Below, one piece after another: positions 46,188 to 56,028 of a DNA stretch of 64,000 nucleotides. The translations under genes were made by a program, and so were the position numbers. The stretch is taken from positions 372,001 to 436,000 of the forward strand of contig NZ_JAHOOZ010000001.1 in assembly GCF_019075875.1 (NCBI RefSeq), read 5' to 3'. The stretch is from Novosphingobium sp. G106. Its GTDB lineage: Bacteria > Pseudomonadota > Alphaproteobacteria > Sphingomonadales > Sphingomonadaceae. How positions within the stretch are numbered: position 1 is the first letter of the stretch; each line of letters begins with the position of its first letter. The notes beneath the pieces are model-generated. The model did no database searches and was not told the DNA's origin. It saw only the letters and a list, made by a program, of their open reading frames with translations.

Positions 46188-47852
46188 ATGACGGGCGACG
46201 TATGGGACGAGGAAGTCGATCTCGTAGTGATCGGCAGCGGTGGGGGCGGGCTGGTTGCCGCAATCGAAGGGGTGCGATCGGGCATGAAAGTGGTCGTGCT
46301 CGAGAAGAACGAAAAGATCGGTGGATCGACGGCGATGTCGGGAGGAATTCTGTGGCTTCCAGGGAATTCCGTAATGCGGCGGGCCGGTGAGAAGGACTCC
46401 ATAGCAGAAGGCCGCCGCTACCTCGACAACCTCATTGGCGACCGCGATCCTGCGTCGTCGCCGGAGCGAAGAGAAGCGTTCCTTCAAGGCATCGGACCGA
46501 TGCTGACAATGCTCGAGCGCGAAGGTCTGCGCTTCTACGCCTGCAAGGGCTACCCCGATTATTACGATGAAGAGTTGGGCGGACGGCCGCAGGGGCGCGC
46601 TATCGGAGCGCACATGATTGTCTCCGGCGCGCTGGGCGACGATGCCGGACGTCTCCAGTTGTTGCCGGGCTGGAACATGCCGGTTGCGACTGACGAATTC
46701 GCTGCGCTTTCGCGTGCCGGGCGCACGCTAAAGGGGAAACTCATGGCGCTGCGCGTGGCGGGGCGGACGTTACGTCAAAAGCTTGGCGGTCATTCGCTCT
46801 TGTATCGAGGTGCCGCTCTTCAAGCCCGCATGCTGCTGGCCGCCCGCAAGCTTGGCATTGACATCCGCACGGGTCAGAAGGTCGTCGCCTTGCTTGGCAA
46901 GGACGGCGTCGAAGGCGTGGAAATTGCAGGCGCCGAGAGCGGCACGACCCGCTGCATTCGAGCGAAGCGGGGCGTGCTTCTGGCGGCAGGTGGATTTTCG
47001 CGAAACGCAGATCTTCGTCGGCGATTCCAGGCGATGGAAGCCGGTGCCGATTGGTCGATGGCGAACCCCGGCGATACGGGCGATCTACTTGAACAGGCGC
47101 GGGCGCGTGGGGCGTCTCTGGTACACATGGACCAGAGTTGGTGGGTTCCCGTCTCACTCAAGGCGAGTGGGCAGCTGGCCGGCTTCCACTCACCTCAGGA
47201 GATGCAGAAGCCGTTCTGTATAGCCGTCAATCGAGATGGAGAGCGCTTTGTTAATGAGGCGGCATCTTACATGGAGATCGGCCAGGCTATGCGCGCAAGG
47301 GGCGGTGTGCCGGCCTGGATCATCATGGAGGCGCGGCATCGCAAATATTACCCGTGGGGTACGGTGCCGCCCCGCATCATGCCGGCCAGTTGGCTGAACT
47401 CAGGTTATATGAAGCGCGACGATACCCTGGAAGGATTGGCAGGGCAGTGCGGCATCGATCCGATCGGATTGCGCCGCACGGTCGAACGATTCAACGCGTT
47501 CGCAGCAGCGGGCCACGACGCAGACTTTCGGCGAGGGGCTCGCGCCTACGATCGATATCAAGCCGACCCCCGTGTCAAACCAAATCCGTCGCTCGGACCA
47601 TTAAGCCAGGCGCCATTCTATGCTGTACAGATCGTCCCTGGCGACGTGGGTACGGCTGGAGGCTTGATGGCGGATCCAGCCGGAAGGGCGCTCGACTCCG
47701 CCGGCCGGCCGATCGCTGGCCTCTATGTCTGCGGAAATGCGGCTGCACCGGTATTCGGCGCTTTCTATCCGGGCCCCGGTGCCAGCATCGCCGCGTCCTT
47801 CGTCTTTGGCTACTTGGCGGTGCGCCATATGGCCGGTTCCAACCGGAGTTGA
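46188..47852 (+). CDS. FAD-dependent 3-ketosteroid-dehydrogenase-like oxidoreductase
   Basis: 554 residues from ATG 46188. The FAD-binding start is VVIGSGGGGLVAAIEG near residues 13-28, then VLEKNEKIGGSTAMSGGILWLPGN and LLAAGGFSRNADL. The C-terminal PFYAVQIVPGDVGTAGGL matches the Tyr and Gly region of 3-ketosteroid delta-1-dehydrogenases, and YVCGNAAAPVFGAFYPGPGASIA the flavin end. It may desaturate a cyclic ketone next to the carbonyl. The real substrate is unknown; related fumarate-reductase-like flavoproteins act on other ketones. Confidence 0.85.
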   Translation: MTGDVWDEEVDLVVIGSGGGGLVAAIEGVRSGMKVVVLEKNEKIGGSTAMSGGILWLPGNSVMRRAGEKDSIAEGRRYLDNLIGDRDPASSPERREAFLQGIGPMLTMLEREGLRFYACKGYPDYYDEELGGRPQGRAIGAHMIVSGALGDDAGRLQLLPGWNMPVATDEFAALSRAGRTLKGKLMALRVAGRTLRQKLGGHSLLYRGAALQARMLLAARKLGIDIRTGQKVVALLGKDGVEGVEIAGAESGTTRCIRAKRGVLLAAGGFSRNADLRRRFQAMEAGADWSMANPGDTGDLLEQARARGASLVHMDQSWWVPVSLKASGQLAGFHSPQEMQKPFCIAVNRDGERFVNEAASYMEIGQAMRARGGVPAWIIMEARHRKYYPWGTVPPRIMPASWLNSGYMKRDDTLEGLAGQCGIDPIGLRRTVERFNAFAAAGHDADFRRGARAYDRYQADPRVKPNPSLGPLSQAPFYAVQIVPGDVGTAGGLMADPAGRALDSAGRPIAGLYVCGNAAAPVFGAFYPGPGASIAASFVFGYLAVRHMAGSNRS

Positions 47853-47856
47853 ATCC

Positions 47857-48801
47857 ATGGATGTGCTCGTCTTAGGCGCGACAGGTTACGTCGGTCGTCA
47901 CGTGGTGAAAAGACTGGTGAAGGGGGGGCATCGTGTGACGGGCTTCATCAGGTCGAAAGCCCAAGCTGCCAGCTTGGCTGAAGCTGGAGCGAGACATCTC
48001 GCCGGTACGCTCGATGACATGTCCCAGATGGTGAGCGCGCTCGCCCCTTTCGATGCGGTCTTGTGGATCGCGCAATTGATGCTGGAAGACGAGGCGCGGG
48101 TCGTGACGGCTCTCCTCAACGGGCTAGCCGGGACTGGAAAGACTTTCGTCTTCACTGGCGGGACCAGCCTCATCTCAGAGCGCACCGACGGCGCCTGGAG
48201 CGAAAATACGTTCGCCGAGGATGACGCATTTGTACCACGGCGTCAGATCGCCCCGCGCTTGGATATCGAGAATAAGGTGCGCGAAGCAAACGGTGCGGGG
48301 TTGCGCACACTGTGTATTCGTCCGCCTCTGATCTGGGGCAATGGCACCTGCAAGATAATTTCCGACATGTATCATTCCGCCCGTGAAACAGGCGCGGTCT
48401 GCTACATGGGCGCAGGCCTGAACTGCTATTCCAATGTCCATGTCGATGATCTTGCGGAAGTTTATGCTCTTGCGCTCGAGAAGGGCATCGGTGGCGCGCT
48501 ATATCATTCAGTATCTGGCGAAGTGAATTATCGGCAGATGGCGGAAACCATTGCCGGCCACCTCGGCGTGCCAACGCGGTCGATTGGGTTCGAAGAGGCC
48601 GTCGAACTTTGGGATAAGTTCACGGCCCTGATCGTGTTCGGCTCATGCAGTCGGTCCCGCTCGCCGCGCGCGCGAGATGAACTGGGCTGGTTACCCCGTG
48701 CCGACCGGCTCGATCTTCTGGCCGAGTGCCTGAATCCGATCTTCACGAGCGGCGCCTCCCGCAATCTATCCTCATGGGTTCGCTCCAATGGGGCAGGGTG
48801 A
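47857..48801 (+). CDS. NAD(P)-dependent epimerase/dehydratase-like protein
   Basis: 314 residues from ATG 47857, 4 bp after the flavoprotein stop. The Rossmann motif LVLGATGYVGRHVVKRL is at the N-terminus, FVFTGGTSLI follows, and RPPLIWGNG is as in extended SDRs. The usual Tyr-x-x-x-Lys is not obvious; the RLDIENKV segment sits at that place. It may reduce or isomerise a hydroxyl/keto intermediate. Tightly coupled to the dehydrogenase gene. Confidence 0.78.
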   Translation: MDVLVLGATGYVGRHVVKRLVKGGHRVTGFIRSKAQAASLAEAGARHLAGTLDDMSQMVSALAPFDAVLWIAQLMLEDEARVVTALLNGLAGTGKTFVFTGGTSLISERTDGAWSENTFAEDDAFVPRRQIAPRLDIENKVREANGAGLRTLCIRPPLIWGNGTCKIISDMYHSARETGAVCYMGAGLNCYSNVHVDDLAEVYALALEKGIGGALYHSVSGEVNYRQMAETIAGHLGVPTRSIGFEEAVELWDKFTALIVFGSCSRSRSPRARDELGWLPRADRLDLLAECLNPIFTSGASRNLSSWVRSNGAG

Positions 48802-48869
48802 GCCGAAAGCTGCCTTTGCAAGGGGCAGGGCTCGACGTTCGGATCGATGACGGAAATGGAGACAGCGCG

Positions 48870-49826
48870 ATGAAAGTTGTCATTATAGGCACGGGATTCG
48901 GCAACCGTGTAATGGCCCCAGTCTACGGGCGCGCGGGCTTCGAAGTCGAAGTCATATCTCCGCGCGATGGCGAGAGGCTGTCCCGCGTCTGCGCGGCCGG
49001 CGCCGATCTCGTCTCCATTCATTCTCCGCCCTTCATGCACCGGGACCATGTCATGGTCGCGCTGGACCACAATATTGCTGTGCTTTGCGACAAGCCTTTT
49101 GGGCGGAATGCGGCCGAAGCGAGCGAGATGCGAAACCGCGCCCGTGAGCTCGGAGTGTTAAATTTCGTGAACTTCGAATTTCGCCGCTTTCCGGTGCGAG
49201 TGAAGATGCGCGAGCTCATTCGGAGCGGTGCGATTGGAACTCCACAGCACATCAACTGGGAACTCTTCACCAACGGACTTCGCACGAGGAAGTACGGCTG
49301 GCTTTTCGACAATTCTCGTGGCGGTGGCTGGATCGGAGCCTATGGGTCACATTGCATCGACACGCTGCGGTGGTTGTTCGACAGCGAAGTGACCCGGTGT
49401 GGCGGCACTGTGCGCACGGATATTACCGCCCGTATCGGAGATGACGGGGCTGTACATGACGCCACCGCGGAAGACGCGTTCTCGGCCTGGTGCTCCATGA
49501 CCAATGGCATTTCTGTCCTGATCGACACGGCGTGCGCAACTTCAGTGGCGATGCCGCAACGAGTTCAGGTTCTCGGCAGCGAAGGCGCCATCGAGCTTAT
49601 CGGAGACCAGAAACTGGTGTTGCGAAAGCCCGGCGAAGAGGACCAGAAATTTACCCTGCCGCCGCCAGAAGGCGATGGGCACGAGCCTGGCTTAGGGCCT
49701 TGGATCAGCGACGTGCGAAATGCTCTGCAGTCGCAAAGTCAGATTTCGCCGTCATTCGACGATGGTTTGGCCACTGCGAAGATCATGGACCAAATCCGTG
49801 CTGATGCCTTCCGGACTGACCGATGA
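48870..49826 (+). CDS. Gfo/Idh/MocA-family oxidoreductase
   Basis: 318 residues from ATG 48870, with GGAG about nine bases upstream. Rossmann start MKVVIIGTGFGNRVMAPVY; the family Lys-Pro is in VLCDKPFGRNAAEA. C-terminal GGGWIGAYGSHCIDTLRWLF carries the conserved His and aromatic residues. These enzymes oxidise or reduce sugar-like or cyclic alcohols with NAD(P). In the same operon as the Rieske and P450 genes. Confidence 0.85.
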   Translation: MKVVIIGTGFGNRVMAPVYGRAGFEVEVISPRDGERLSRVCAAGADLVSIHSPPFMHRDHVMVALDHNIAVLCDKPFGRNAAEASEMRNRARELGVLNFVNFEFRRFPVRVKMRELIRSGAIGTPQHINWELFTNGLRTRKYGWLFDNSRGGGWIGAYGSHCIDTLRWLFDSEVTRCGGTVRTDITARIGDDGAVHDATAEDAFSAWCSMTNGISVLIDTACATSVAMPQRVQVLGSEGAIELIGDQKLVLRKPGEEDQKFTLPPPEGDGHEPGLGPWISDVRNALQSQSQISPSFDDGLATAKIMDQIRADAFRTDR

Positions 49827-49995
49827 AAGAGCGTACGCAGATTGGCAGGATGCGATCATTTATTGAGCAAGTATATGGCGCACGTTGCCCTCGGCGTCGG
49901 GGCAGCGCCGGGGACCGACCTTCGGGCGCAGATAGAGTTGCGATGCTGCACCGTCAGCGAGCGATCGAACTGTCTATTCATATATCGGAGATACC

Positions 49996-51291
49996 ATGAC
50001 CATAGCCGCCAAGCTTGCCGCTATTCGAGCAGCGGCAACCGCGCCAGAAAATGTGCCCGCCAACCGCGTGTTCGATCTGCACTGGGCAATGGGGTCGGTG
50101 GCAAACGATCTCACTGATCCCTATGAGCCGTGCCGTTGGCTCTGCGGAGAGAGTGTGCCGAGGCTTCTCTACAATGCTGCGTTGCCGTCCGGCGAAGGAG
50201 AGGGCGTCGCTGGCATCGGCAATGGTGCATGGGTGGTCACGCACTATGAAGACATCGAGCGCGTCTACACCGACAACGCGCACTTCTCAAACGACGGTGC
50301 GGCCAATTTCCAGGCACTGATCGGCGAGACATTTCGTTCGATACCCTTGGGCGTCGATCCTCCAGATCACGCAAGATATCGCCAATTTCTCGTGCCGCAC
50401 TTTTCTCCGGCATCGATCAATCGACTGGACGCGCAGATCCGCGCGATTGCCGTCGAGATGATCGACAGCTTTGTTACTACTGGAGAGGTCGACATCGCCT
50501 GGGATTTCGGACGCGTATATCCGGTGCGGATCTTCATGAATCTGATGGGTTTCCCCGAGCACATGTTCGAGCAGTTTCTCGACTGGGAATGGGATATCCT
50601 ACATTCTAACTCTCGCCTTAAAATGGCGGCTGCCCTTCGCGATGTTCTCGCATTTCTCCGCAGTTTCATCGCCGAAAAGCAGCGAAATCCGGATGCGACC
50701 CTGGTTTCAAAGATCGTCCACGGCAAGATATCAGGTAGAGCGGTGACGGACGAGGAACAGATCGGTATCGTCTGGTTTCTGTGGCTTGGAGGGCTCGATA
50801 CTGTGGCTGCGACAATCAGCCAGATGTTTCGTCGCATGGCGCTGGAGCCCGAGATTCAGCGGCAGATCAGAAACAATCCTGAACTGGTGGGATCGGCGGT
50901 CGAGGAGTTTCTGCGAACGCAGCCGATCCTGTCGACAAGCCGTACCGTTACGGAAGACTTCGAGTGGCACGGCATCCAATTGAAGCAAGGAGACAAGGTC
51001 TCATGCCTGAATCCGGCCGGCAATTTCGACCCGGACAAATTTGCGGACGCCGCGAAATTCGATCCCAGCCGGCGTCCAAATCGGCATTTCACCTTTGTTG
51101 CCGGGGTCCATCTGTGTCTTGGGGCTCCTCTAGCGAGGCGCGAGCTGCGAATTCTTCTCGACGAATGGCTCAAGCGTGTGCCGGAATTCAGGATCAAGCC
51201 CGGCACGGATACGACAGTATTTCCTGGCCTCCTCTCGATCCGGAACCTTCCGATCGTTTGGGATCATTCCGTTATATCCGAGGGCATATAG
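49996..51291 (+). CDS. Cytochrome P450
   Basis: 431 residues from ATG 49996 with GGAGATACC upstream. It shows the I-helix oxygen site FLWLGGLDTVAATI, the E-x-x-R motif in AVEEFLRTQP, and the heme loop FVAGVHLCLGAPLARRE with Cys374; the loop has Ala where Gly is usual. It belongs to the soluble bacterial P450s that hydroxylate terpenoids, steroids or similar. The 2Fe-2S ferredoxin at 43471 is a plausible electron donor. Last gene of the plus-strand operon. Confidence 0.92.
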   Translation: MTIAAKLAAIRAAATAPENVPANRVFDLHWAMGSVANDLTDPYEPCRWLCGESVPRLLYNAALPSGEGEGVAGIGNGAWVVTHYEDIERVYTDNAHFSNDGAANFQALIGETFRSIPLGVDPPDHARYRQFLVPHFSPASINRLDAQIRAIAVEMIDSFVTTGEVDIAWDFGRVYPVRIFMNLMGFPEHMFEQFLDWEWDILHSNSRLKMAAALRDVLAFLRSFIAEKQRNPDATLVSKIVHGKISGRAVTDEEQIGIVWFLWLGGLDTVAATISQMFRRMALEPEIQRQIRNNPELVGSAVEEFLRTQPILSTSRTVTEDFEWHGIQLKQGDKVSCLNPAGNFDPDKFADAAKFDPSRRPNRHFTFVAGVHLCLGAPLARRELRILLDEWLKRVPEFRIKPGTDTTVFPGLLSIRNLPIVWDHSVISEGI

Positions 51292-52104
51292 TCAAACTGA
51301 GCAGATCAGTGGGCTGATCGCTGCAGCGCCGGGCTAGCACCATTGGCCCGGGCTAGTTCTGCAATGTCGGGCCACTATCGGTTGCTGGGCTACACTAGCC
51401 CATGTTGGCTTGGCGCATTTCTGGCCGCGCTGTCCATGGTCGGGTCGAGATACAATCTGCCGGAAGGCAAAGAGGCGCTCCAAGCGCGATTCCAGGTGAT
51501 TGGAAAACCACATCTTCTCGCCACGCCTAGGAGCATGTTCGGAATTTGAGGGGCAGTATTTAAATGTCCTGGTCATTGTTCTTTTGCAGATGACCTCGGG
51601 GGGGGCACGGCCTTCTATCCGAAGGCAACATTCGGCCATGCTGCCGTTTGAGCCCTTCGCTGATCACTGTCGTCAGTCGTCTGTCGGGGGTGCCCCGCAT
51701 GTCGTAAGCGGTGCCGTTAATGTCGCGCACTGCCAAGACAAAATTGGCCGCTCCGGGCAGGTCAATGTCCTGAAAAAAAGTGAAGTCTGGGCAGTCTGCA
51801 ATGCGCGGTCATAGTGACTAAAAATATTAGTAAAGGTTATCGATTGAGAATGTAAGAATTATGCAGTTGTAGTATTGTATCCATCTAGGTGATTGCGAAT
51901 ATTCCGAACGATCCTATCTATATATTCGATAATCACGATGATTAGATCGCCGTATACAGATGAAGATAGTTTAATTATGTAGCTAAATGGTAAATTCACA
52001 CCCATTTAATTCATAGAATTATATAGAAATAAGTTGTTACATAAAATGTGGCCAAGCGAGGCGCGATTTTTCGGTTCTATAAATAAAAATGGGAGGAAGA
52101 CGAA
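51292..52104. promoter_or_regulatory. 813-bp control region with a strongly AT-rich half
   Basis: No gene is seen. 51331-51345 repeats the sequence found at 43912 with two changes, and CACTAGCCC at 51393-51401 is its inverted core. From about 51810 to 52090 the DNA is unusually AT-rich for this window, ending just before the TonB receptor with GGGAGGA as ribosome-binding site. Likely a regulated promoter. Confidence 0.5.
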
Positions 52105-54607
52105 ATGAACTCATGTAAAGATAGCCCCGCGGCGGTGCGGCGCATGCTTAGGCTCTCCGGCATTGCCGGAATGACCGCTGTTGCATCGTTCCTCGCATCG
52201 CCCGCCTTTGCTCAGTCCGCCGATGAGGCGGCGGTGGACGGCGATGCGATCATCGTGACTGCTCAGCGTCGCAACGAATCTCTTGTGAACGTGCCAATGT
52301 CCGTCGCGGTTGTCTCACCGGAAACGCTGAGTTCTCTGGGGATTAATTCGGCGCGCGAACTCACCAATGTGACCAGCGGCTTTCAGATAAATTTCGGCGG
52401 ATCTTATCCGCAGCCGTCTATCCGGGGCATTAGCACGACAGCTGGTACCTTTGAGAACAACGTGGCCCTTTTCATGGATGGTCTCTATCAAACGGCGCCG
52501 CAGGTCCTGAACATGGATCTGCCGAACGTTCAGGGCATTCAGGTGCTCAAAGGTCCGCAAGGCACGCTTTACGGCCGCAACGCAACGGGCGGCGCGATTC
52601 TGATCGATACGCTGGATCCGAGCGCCGATTGGACCGGAAACATCGAAGCAACTTACGGTCGTTTCAGCGACAGGCGCGCGCGCGGATATGTGTCGGGCCC
52701 TCTCTCGGACAGGATCGGTGTGAGCCTGGCAGGGACATTTCGCAAAACCGATGGCTACTACAAGCGAGCCAGCCGGACGACGCCTGGGCAATTTGATGGA
52801 CGCTTCCTCGGCCTCGAACAAGAAGGCGTGCGTGCGAAGATCAAAGCCGAACTCACGGATACGCTCCGCGTGACGCTGGCATACAATTATTTGCGTGCCA
52901 GCGATCCGCGGGGAACGATTTTCACACCGATCGAGAACACAACGGCTCCGTTCACCGCACCTGGCAACAATACGAGACCGACCGGTCTGGGTGAAGCCTC
53001 CGGCGACGTGTTTAGTCAGCCTTTCTGGCAAAACGAAGGCTCCATCAAGCTGGAGATCGATACCGGTATTGGCACCTTGCGCTCGGTGACCGGTTATAGC
53101 GATGCGAAAAGTAAGACTGTCTATGATTTCAGCGGGAGCTATGTGCCGGATAGCTACGGTTCATCGATTATTCGTGACAGGACTATCCAGGAAAATGTGG
53201 ATCTGAATATCGACAAAATCAAGGACGTGGATCTTATTGTCGGCGGGAATTACTACAATATACGAACAAATTATGATCCCAAGATGCCAAATTCAGTGTT
53301 CCTGGGCCCCGCGAGCTATAGGCCATTTTCATACCCGGACCCCGCGACGACCCTAGTACCTCTGTCGGCCTACCGGCGCGCGTCGGACACGTATTTCTTC
53401 CGCACGAAGAACGCATGGGCAATCTTCGCGGACGCAACCGTTCACGCCACCGAGCAGCTGACACTCAATGTGGGCGCTCGTTATAGCAGCGAAACTCAGG
53501 ACGTGTCTGGCACGAAGAACGTGTTTTGCTCTGATCCGCTGAACCCCGCCACATTGAACTGCACGCTCGGGACCCTTCTGCCAGGCGCGCAAGGCACGCC
53601 ATATACGGTGGCGAGTTCCGCAAGGACCGCCAGTTATTCCAAGTTCACTCCTCGTGCGTCCATCCGGTACGCATTGTCGCCGGGTACGAACGTCTACGCC
53701 TCCTATTCGAAGGGTTTCCGCAGCGGAGAATACAATCTCACAGTGCCCAACGACAACCCGGCTCTTTGGCGAGATGCGAAGCAGGAGTCCGTGGATTCCT
53801 TCGAAATCGGCCTGAAGTCGCAGGGGCGTCGTTATCATTTCGAGCTGGCCGGCTTCTATTCCGATTACCGCAATCTCCAAGTCAGCTTCATTCAGAACAT
53901 TGGCGGTGTTCCAGTTGCCACCCTCGCAAACGCACCCAAGGCAAAAATCTACGGTGTCGACCTCAACGCAGACTATGAGATTTTCGACAACTTCAAGATC
54001 CGCGCCGGCGGTACCTGGCTCCACGCGCGTTATGGCGACCGCTTCTTTTTCACCGGCTCAGGTGTGAATCCTGCGGTTGCCGCTTTCAACACGAACACGA
54101 CCGATCCGCTCAAGAAGCTTGTGAATATGACGCTCCAACAGGACCTTTCGGGGCTGCAGATGGCGCGAGCACCGGATTTCGCGGGCTTCGTCGGCTTCGA
54201 TTATCTGATCCCCAAGGGCGAGGGCGGACTGCGCATTGCTGCCAATTTGAAGTATACAACCAGCTATGTGGCGACTAATCCTTCTGTGTGGGGCGGCGAG
54301 CCATTGGCGTCCTATAACGCGAGATTGGCCCTCGATCCCAACGCAGCGCCGAACAACGCTGCGTTGTTGGCAGGGACCCCTTACGCGAACCGGGCGAGCG
54401 AGCAACGTGCGCGTCAAAGCGCCTTTGCGCTGATCAATGCCTCAGTGACTTGGACGGATCCATCGGACCATTATTATGTTCGCGTCTGGGGCAATAACCT
54501 CACCGACGTGAAGTACAGGCAGCATTATGCTCCCTCTTCGGGAGGTACCTACGTACCGATGGCAGAGCCCCTGACCTTCGGGGGGAACTGTTGGGTATAA
54601 GTTCTGA
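52105..54607 (+). CDS. TonB-dependent outer-membrane receptor (last codons frameshifted)
   Basis: A receptor of about 833 residues. Signal peptide to about residue 36 (ASPAFAQS), TonB-box-like DAIIVTAQRRNESL, plug motifs SIRGISTTAGTFENN and GPQGTLYGRNATGGAI, and a 22-strand-type barrel. As written it stops at 54600 after FGGNCWV. Removing one G from the six-G run 54580-54585 gives FGGTVGYKF and a stop at 54605-54607, restoring the C-terminal Phe needed for barrel assembly. It probably imports the hydrophobic substrate. An MFS carrier follows. Confidence 0.9.
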
Positions 54608-54629
54608 TCTGACGAGCATCATTAGGAAC

Positions 54630-54661
54630 GAGGTTGGCCCGGCAGCGTCGCGGCCAGCCTC
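54630..54661 (+). terminator. Likely terminator after the TonB receptor
   Basis: Arms GAGGTTGGCC and GGCCAGCCTC pair with a single G-T wobble around a 12-base loop, 22 bp after the corrected stop. The T-tract is weak (GTTTGG). Confidence 0.55.
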
Positions 54662-54730
54662 GTTTGGATGCGGCAGCTCGACGACTTCAAGCGGCATTAA
54701 CCCATTCGGTTTGGTCGATGGACACCAAGA

Positions 54731-55951
54731 ATGATTGTATCGGCGCGGGACGAGTGGTCCAGAAATTGGGCACTGCCTTTCGTAGGAATGCTGGGCGTCG
54801 CAGGCTCAACGCTCCTTCCCTCGGCTAATGGCATCCTGCTGGAGCCGTTGACCCACGAATTCGGCTGGTCCAAGTCGCAGTTCTCATTTGCTTACTTGAT
54901 CCAGGTGATTGTGGGCCTTGCAACGACGCCTCTGGCCGGGCGGCTCATCGACCGCTACGGCTCTCGGCGCGTATTACTCAGCGGACTTCCTTTGGCCGCC
55001 GTTGGAATGGCCATGGTGTCGCTCGTCACTTCGCATGTTTGGACATGGGTGCTGCTCACCGTATGTCAGGGTCTGACGATGGCACTGGTTCTACCTCTCG
55101 GCTGGATGAGCGCCGTAATCAGCCGTTTCGACGCGGCGAGAGGTATGGCCTTGGCCATCACGCTGGCTGGGGTTGGCTTTGGAGCTGCCCTGTGGCCGGT
55201 TCTCGGCGCGCAAGTCATGAGCTGGCTCGGATGGCGAGCCGTTGTACCTGTTCTGGGTGTCGGTTGGGCCTTATTGTTGCTTCCAATCGCCGCCCTGCTG
55301 CTTCCACGCGAGCCGTTTCTTGCGCCTGCCGACGAGGCGAAGGGCAGGGGATTGTCCTGGCTCGGTCCCATCCTCAGGTCGCGGTCGTTGCTTTTGCTAA
55401 TCGCGGCGGGCAGTCTTTTTATCGGCGTCGTCCATGGCTTCAATCTGCACCTGATCGCGCTGCTGCGCACCTTGGGGTACGGCAAGGTCGCCGCTGCAGG
55501 CGTCACGTCGCTAGCGGGTGTCTTTGCGATAGTCGGTCGGCTTGGCGCCGGCATGCTACTGGACCGGTATTCAAGCAAGCCGCTTGCGATCGGTGTGTTC
55601 CTTGTTCCGATCGTCGCATCCGTCCTTTTGCTGCTCACAACCACCACGGGTTGGATGCCGGTCACGGCCATCGTCCTGCTCGGCCTTTCACTTGGGGCGG
55701 AATCCGACATTATTGCCTACGTTGCATCGCGTGAATTCGACCGCAGGGCCTTCGCTTCAGCTTATGGCGTCGTAAGCGCGGCGTTCGCTCTCTCGGCCGG
55801 ATCTGGTCCGTTGCTTGTCAGCATGCTGTATGATGTCAGCGGTTCCTACGAGCCTTTTTTGATTGTGGCGTGTCCGGTACTCTTGATTGGCGCTGGTCTG
55901 ATCGGCCTGGTCCAAATGCCCGGCAGACCTCAGAGAAGCGAGGGTGGGTAA
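54731..55951 (+). CDS. MFS transporter
   Basis: 406 residues with about 12 hydrophobic segments and the MFS loop motif GRLIDRYGSRRVLLSG after helix 2; a similar GRLGAGMLLDRYSSK lies in the second half. The start at 54731 lacks a strong ribosome-binding site. It is paralogous to the carrier at 59408, and both resemble monocarboxylate-type carriers. Inner-membrane uptake of the compound imported by the neighbouring TonB receptor is the likely role. Confidence 0.88.
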   Translation: MIVSARDEWSRNWALPFVGMLGVAGSTLLPSANGILLEPLTHEFGWSKSQFSFAYLIQVIVGLATTPLAGRLIDRYGSRRVLLSGLPLAAVGMAMVSLVTSHVWTWVLLTVCQGLTMALVLPLGWMSAVISRFDAARGMALAITLAGVGFGAALWPVLGAQVMSWLGWRAVVPVLGVGWALLLLPIAALLLPREPFLAPADEAKGRGLSWLGPILRSRSLLLLIAAGSLFIGVVHGFNLHLIALLRTLGYGKVAAAGVTSLAGVFAIVGRLGAGMLLDRYSSKPLAIGVFLVPIVASVLLLLTTTTGWMPVTAIVLLGLSLGAESDIIAYVASREFDRRAFASAYGVVSAAFALSAGSGPLLVSMLYDVSGSYEPFLIVACPVLLIGAGLIGLVQMPGRPQRSEGG

Positions 55952-56028
55952 GCGCACAATTCGCTTCAGGTCTTTGGTCGCATTCGCGATAAGCCGGTGC
56001 TCTGGATAAGGAAAAAACGGTTGAATGT

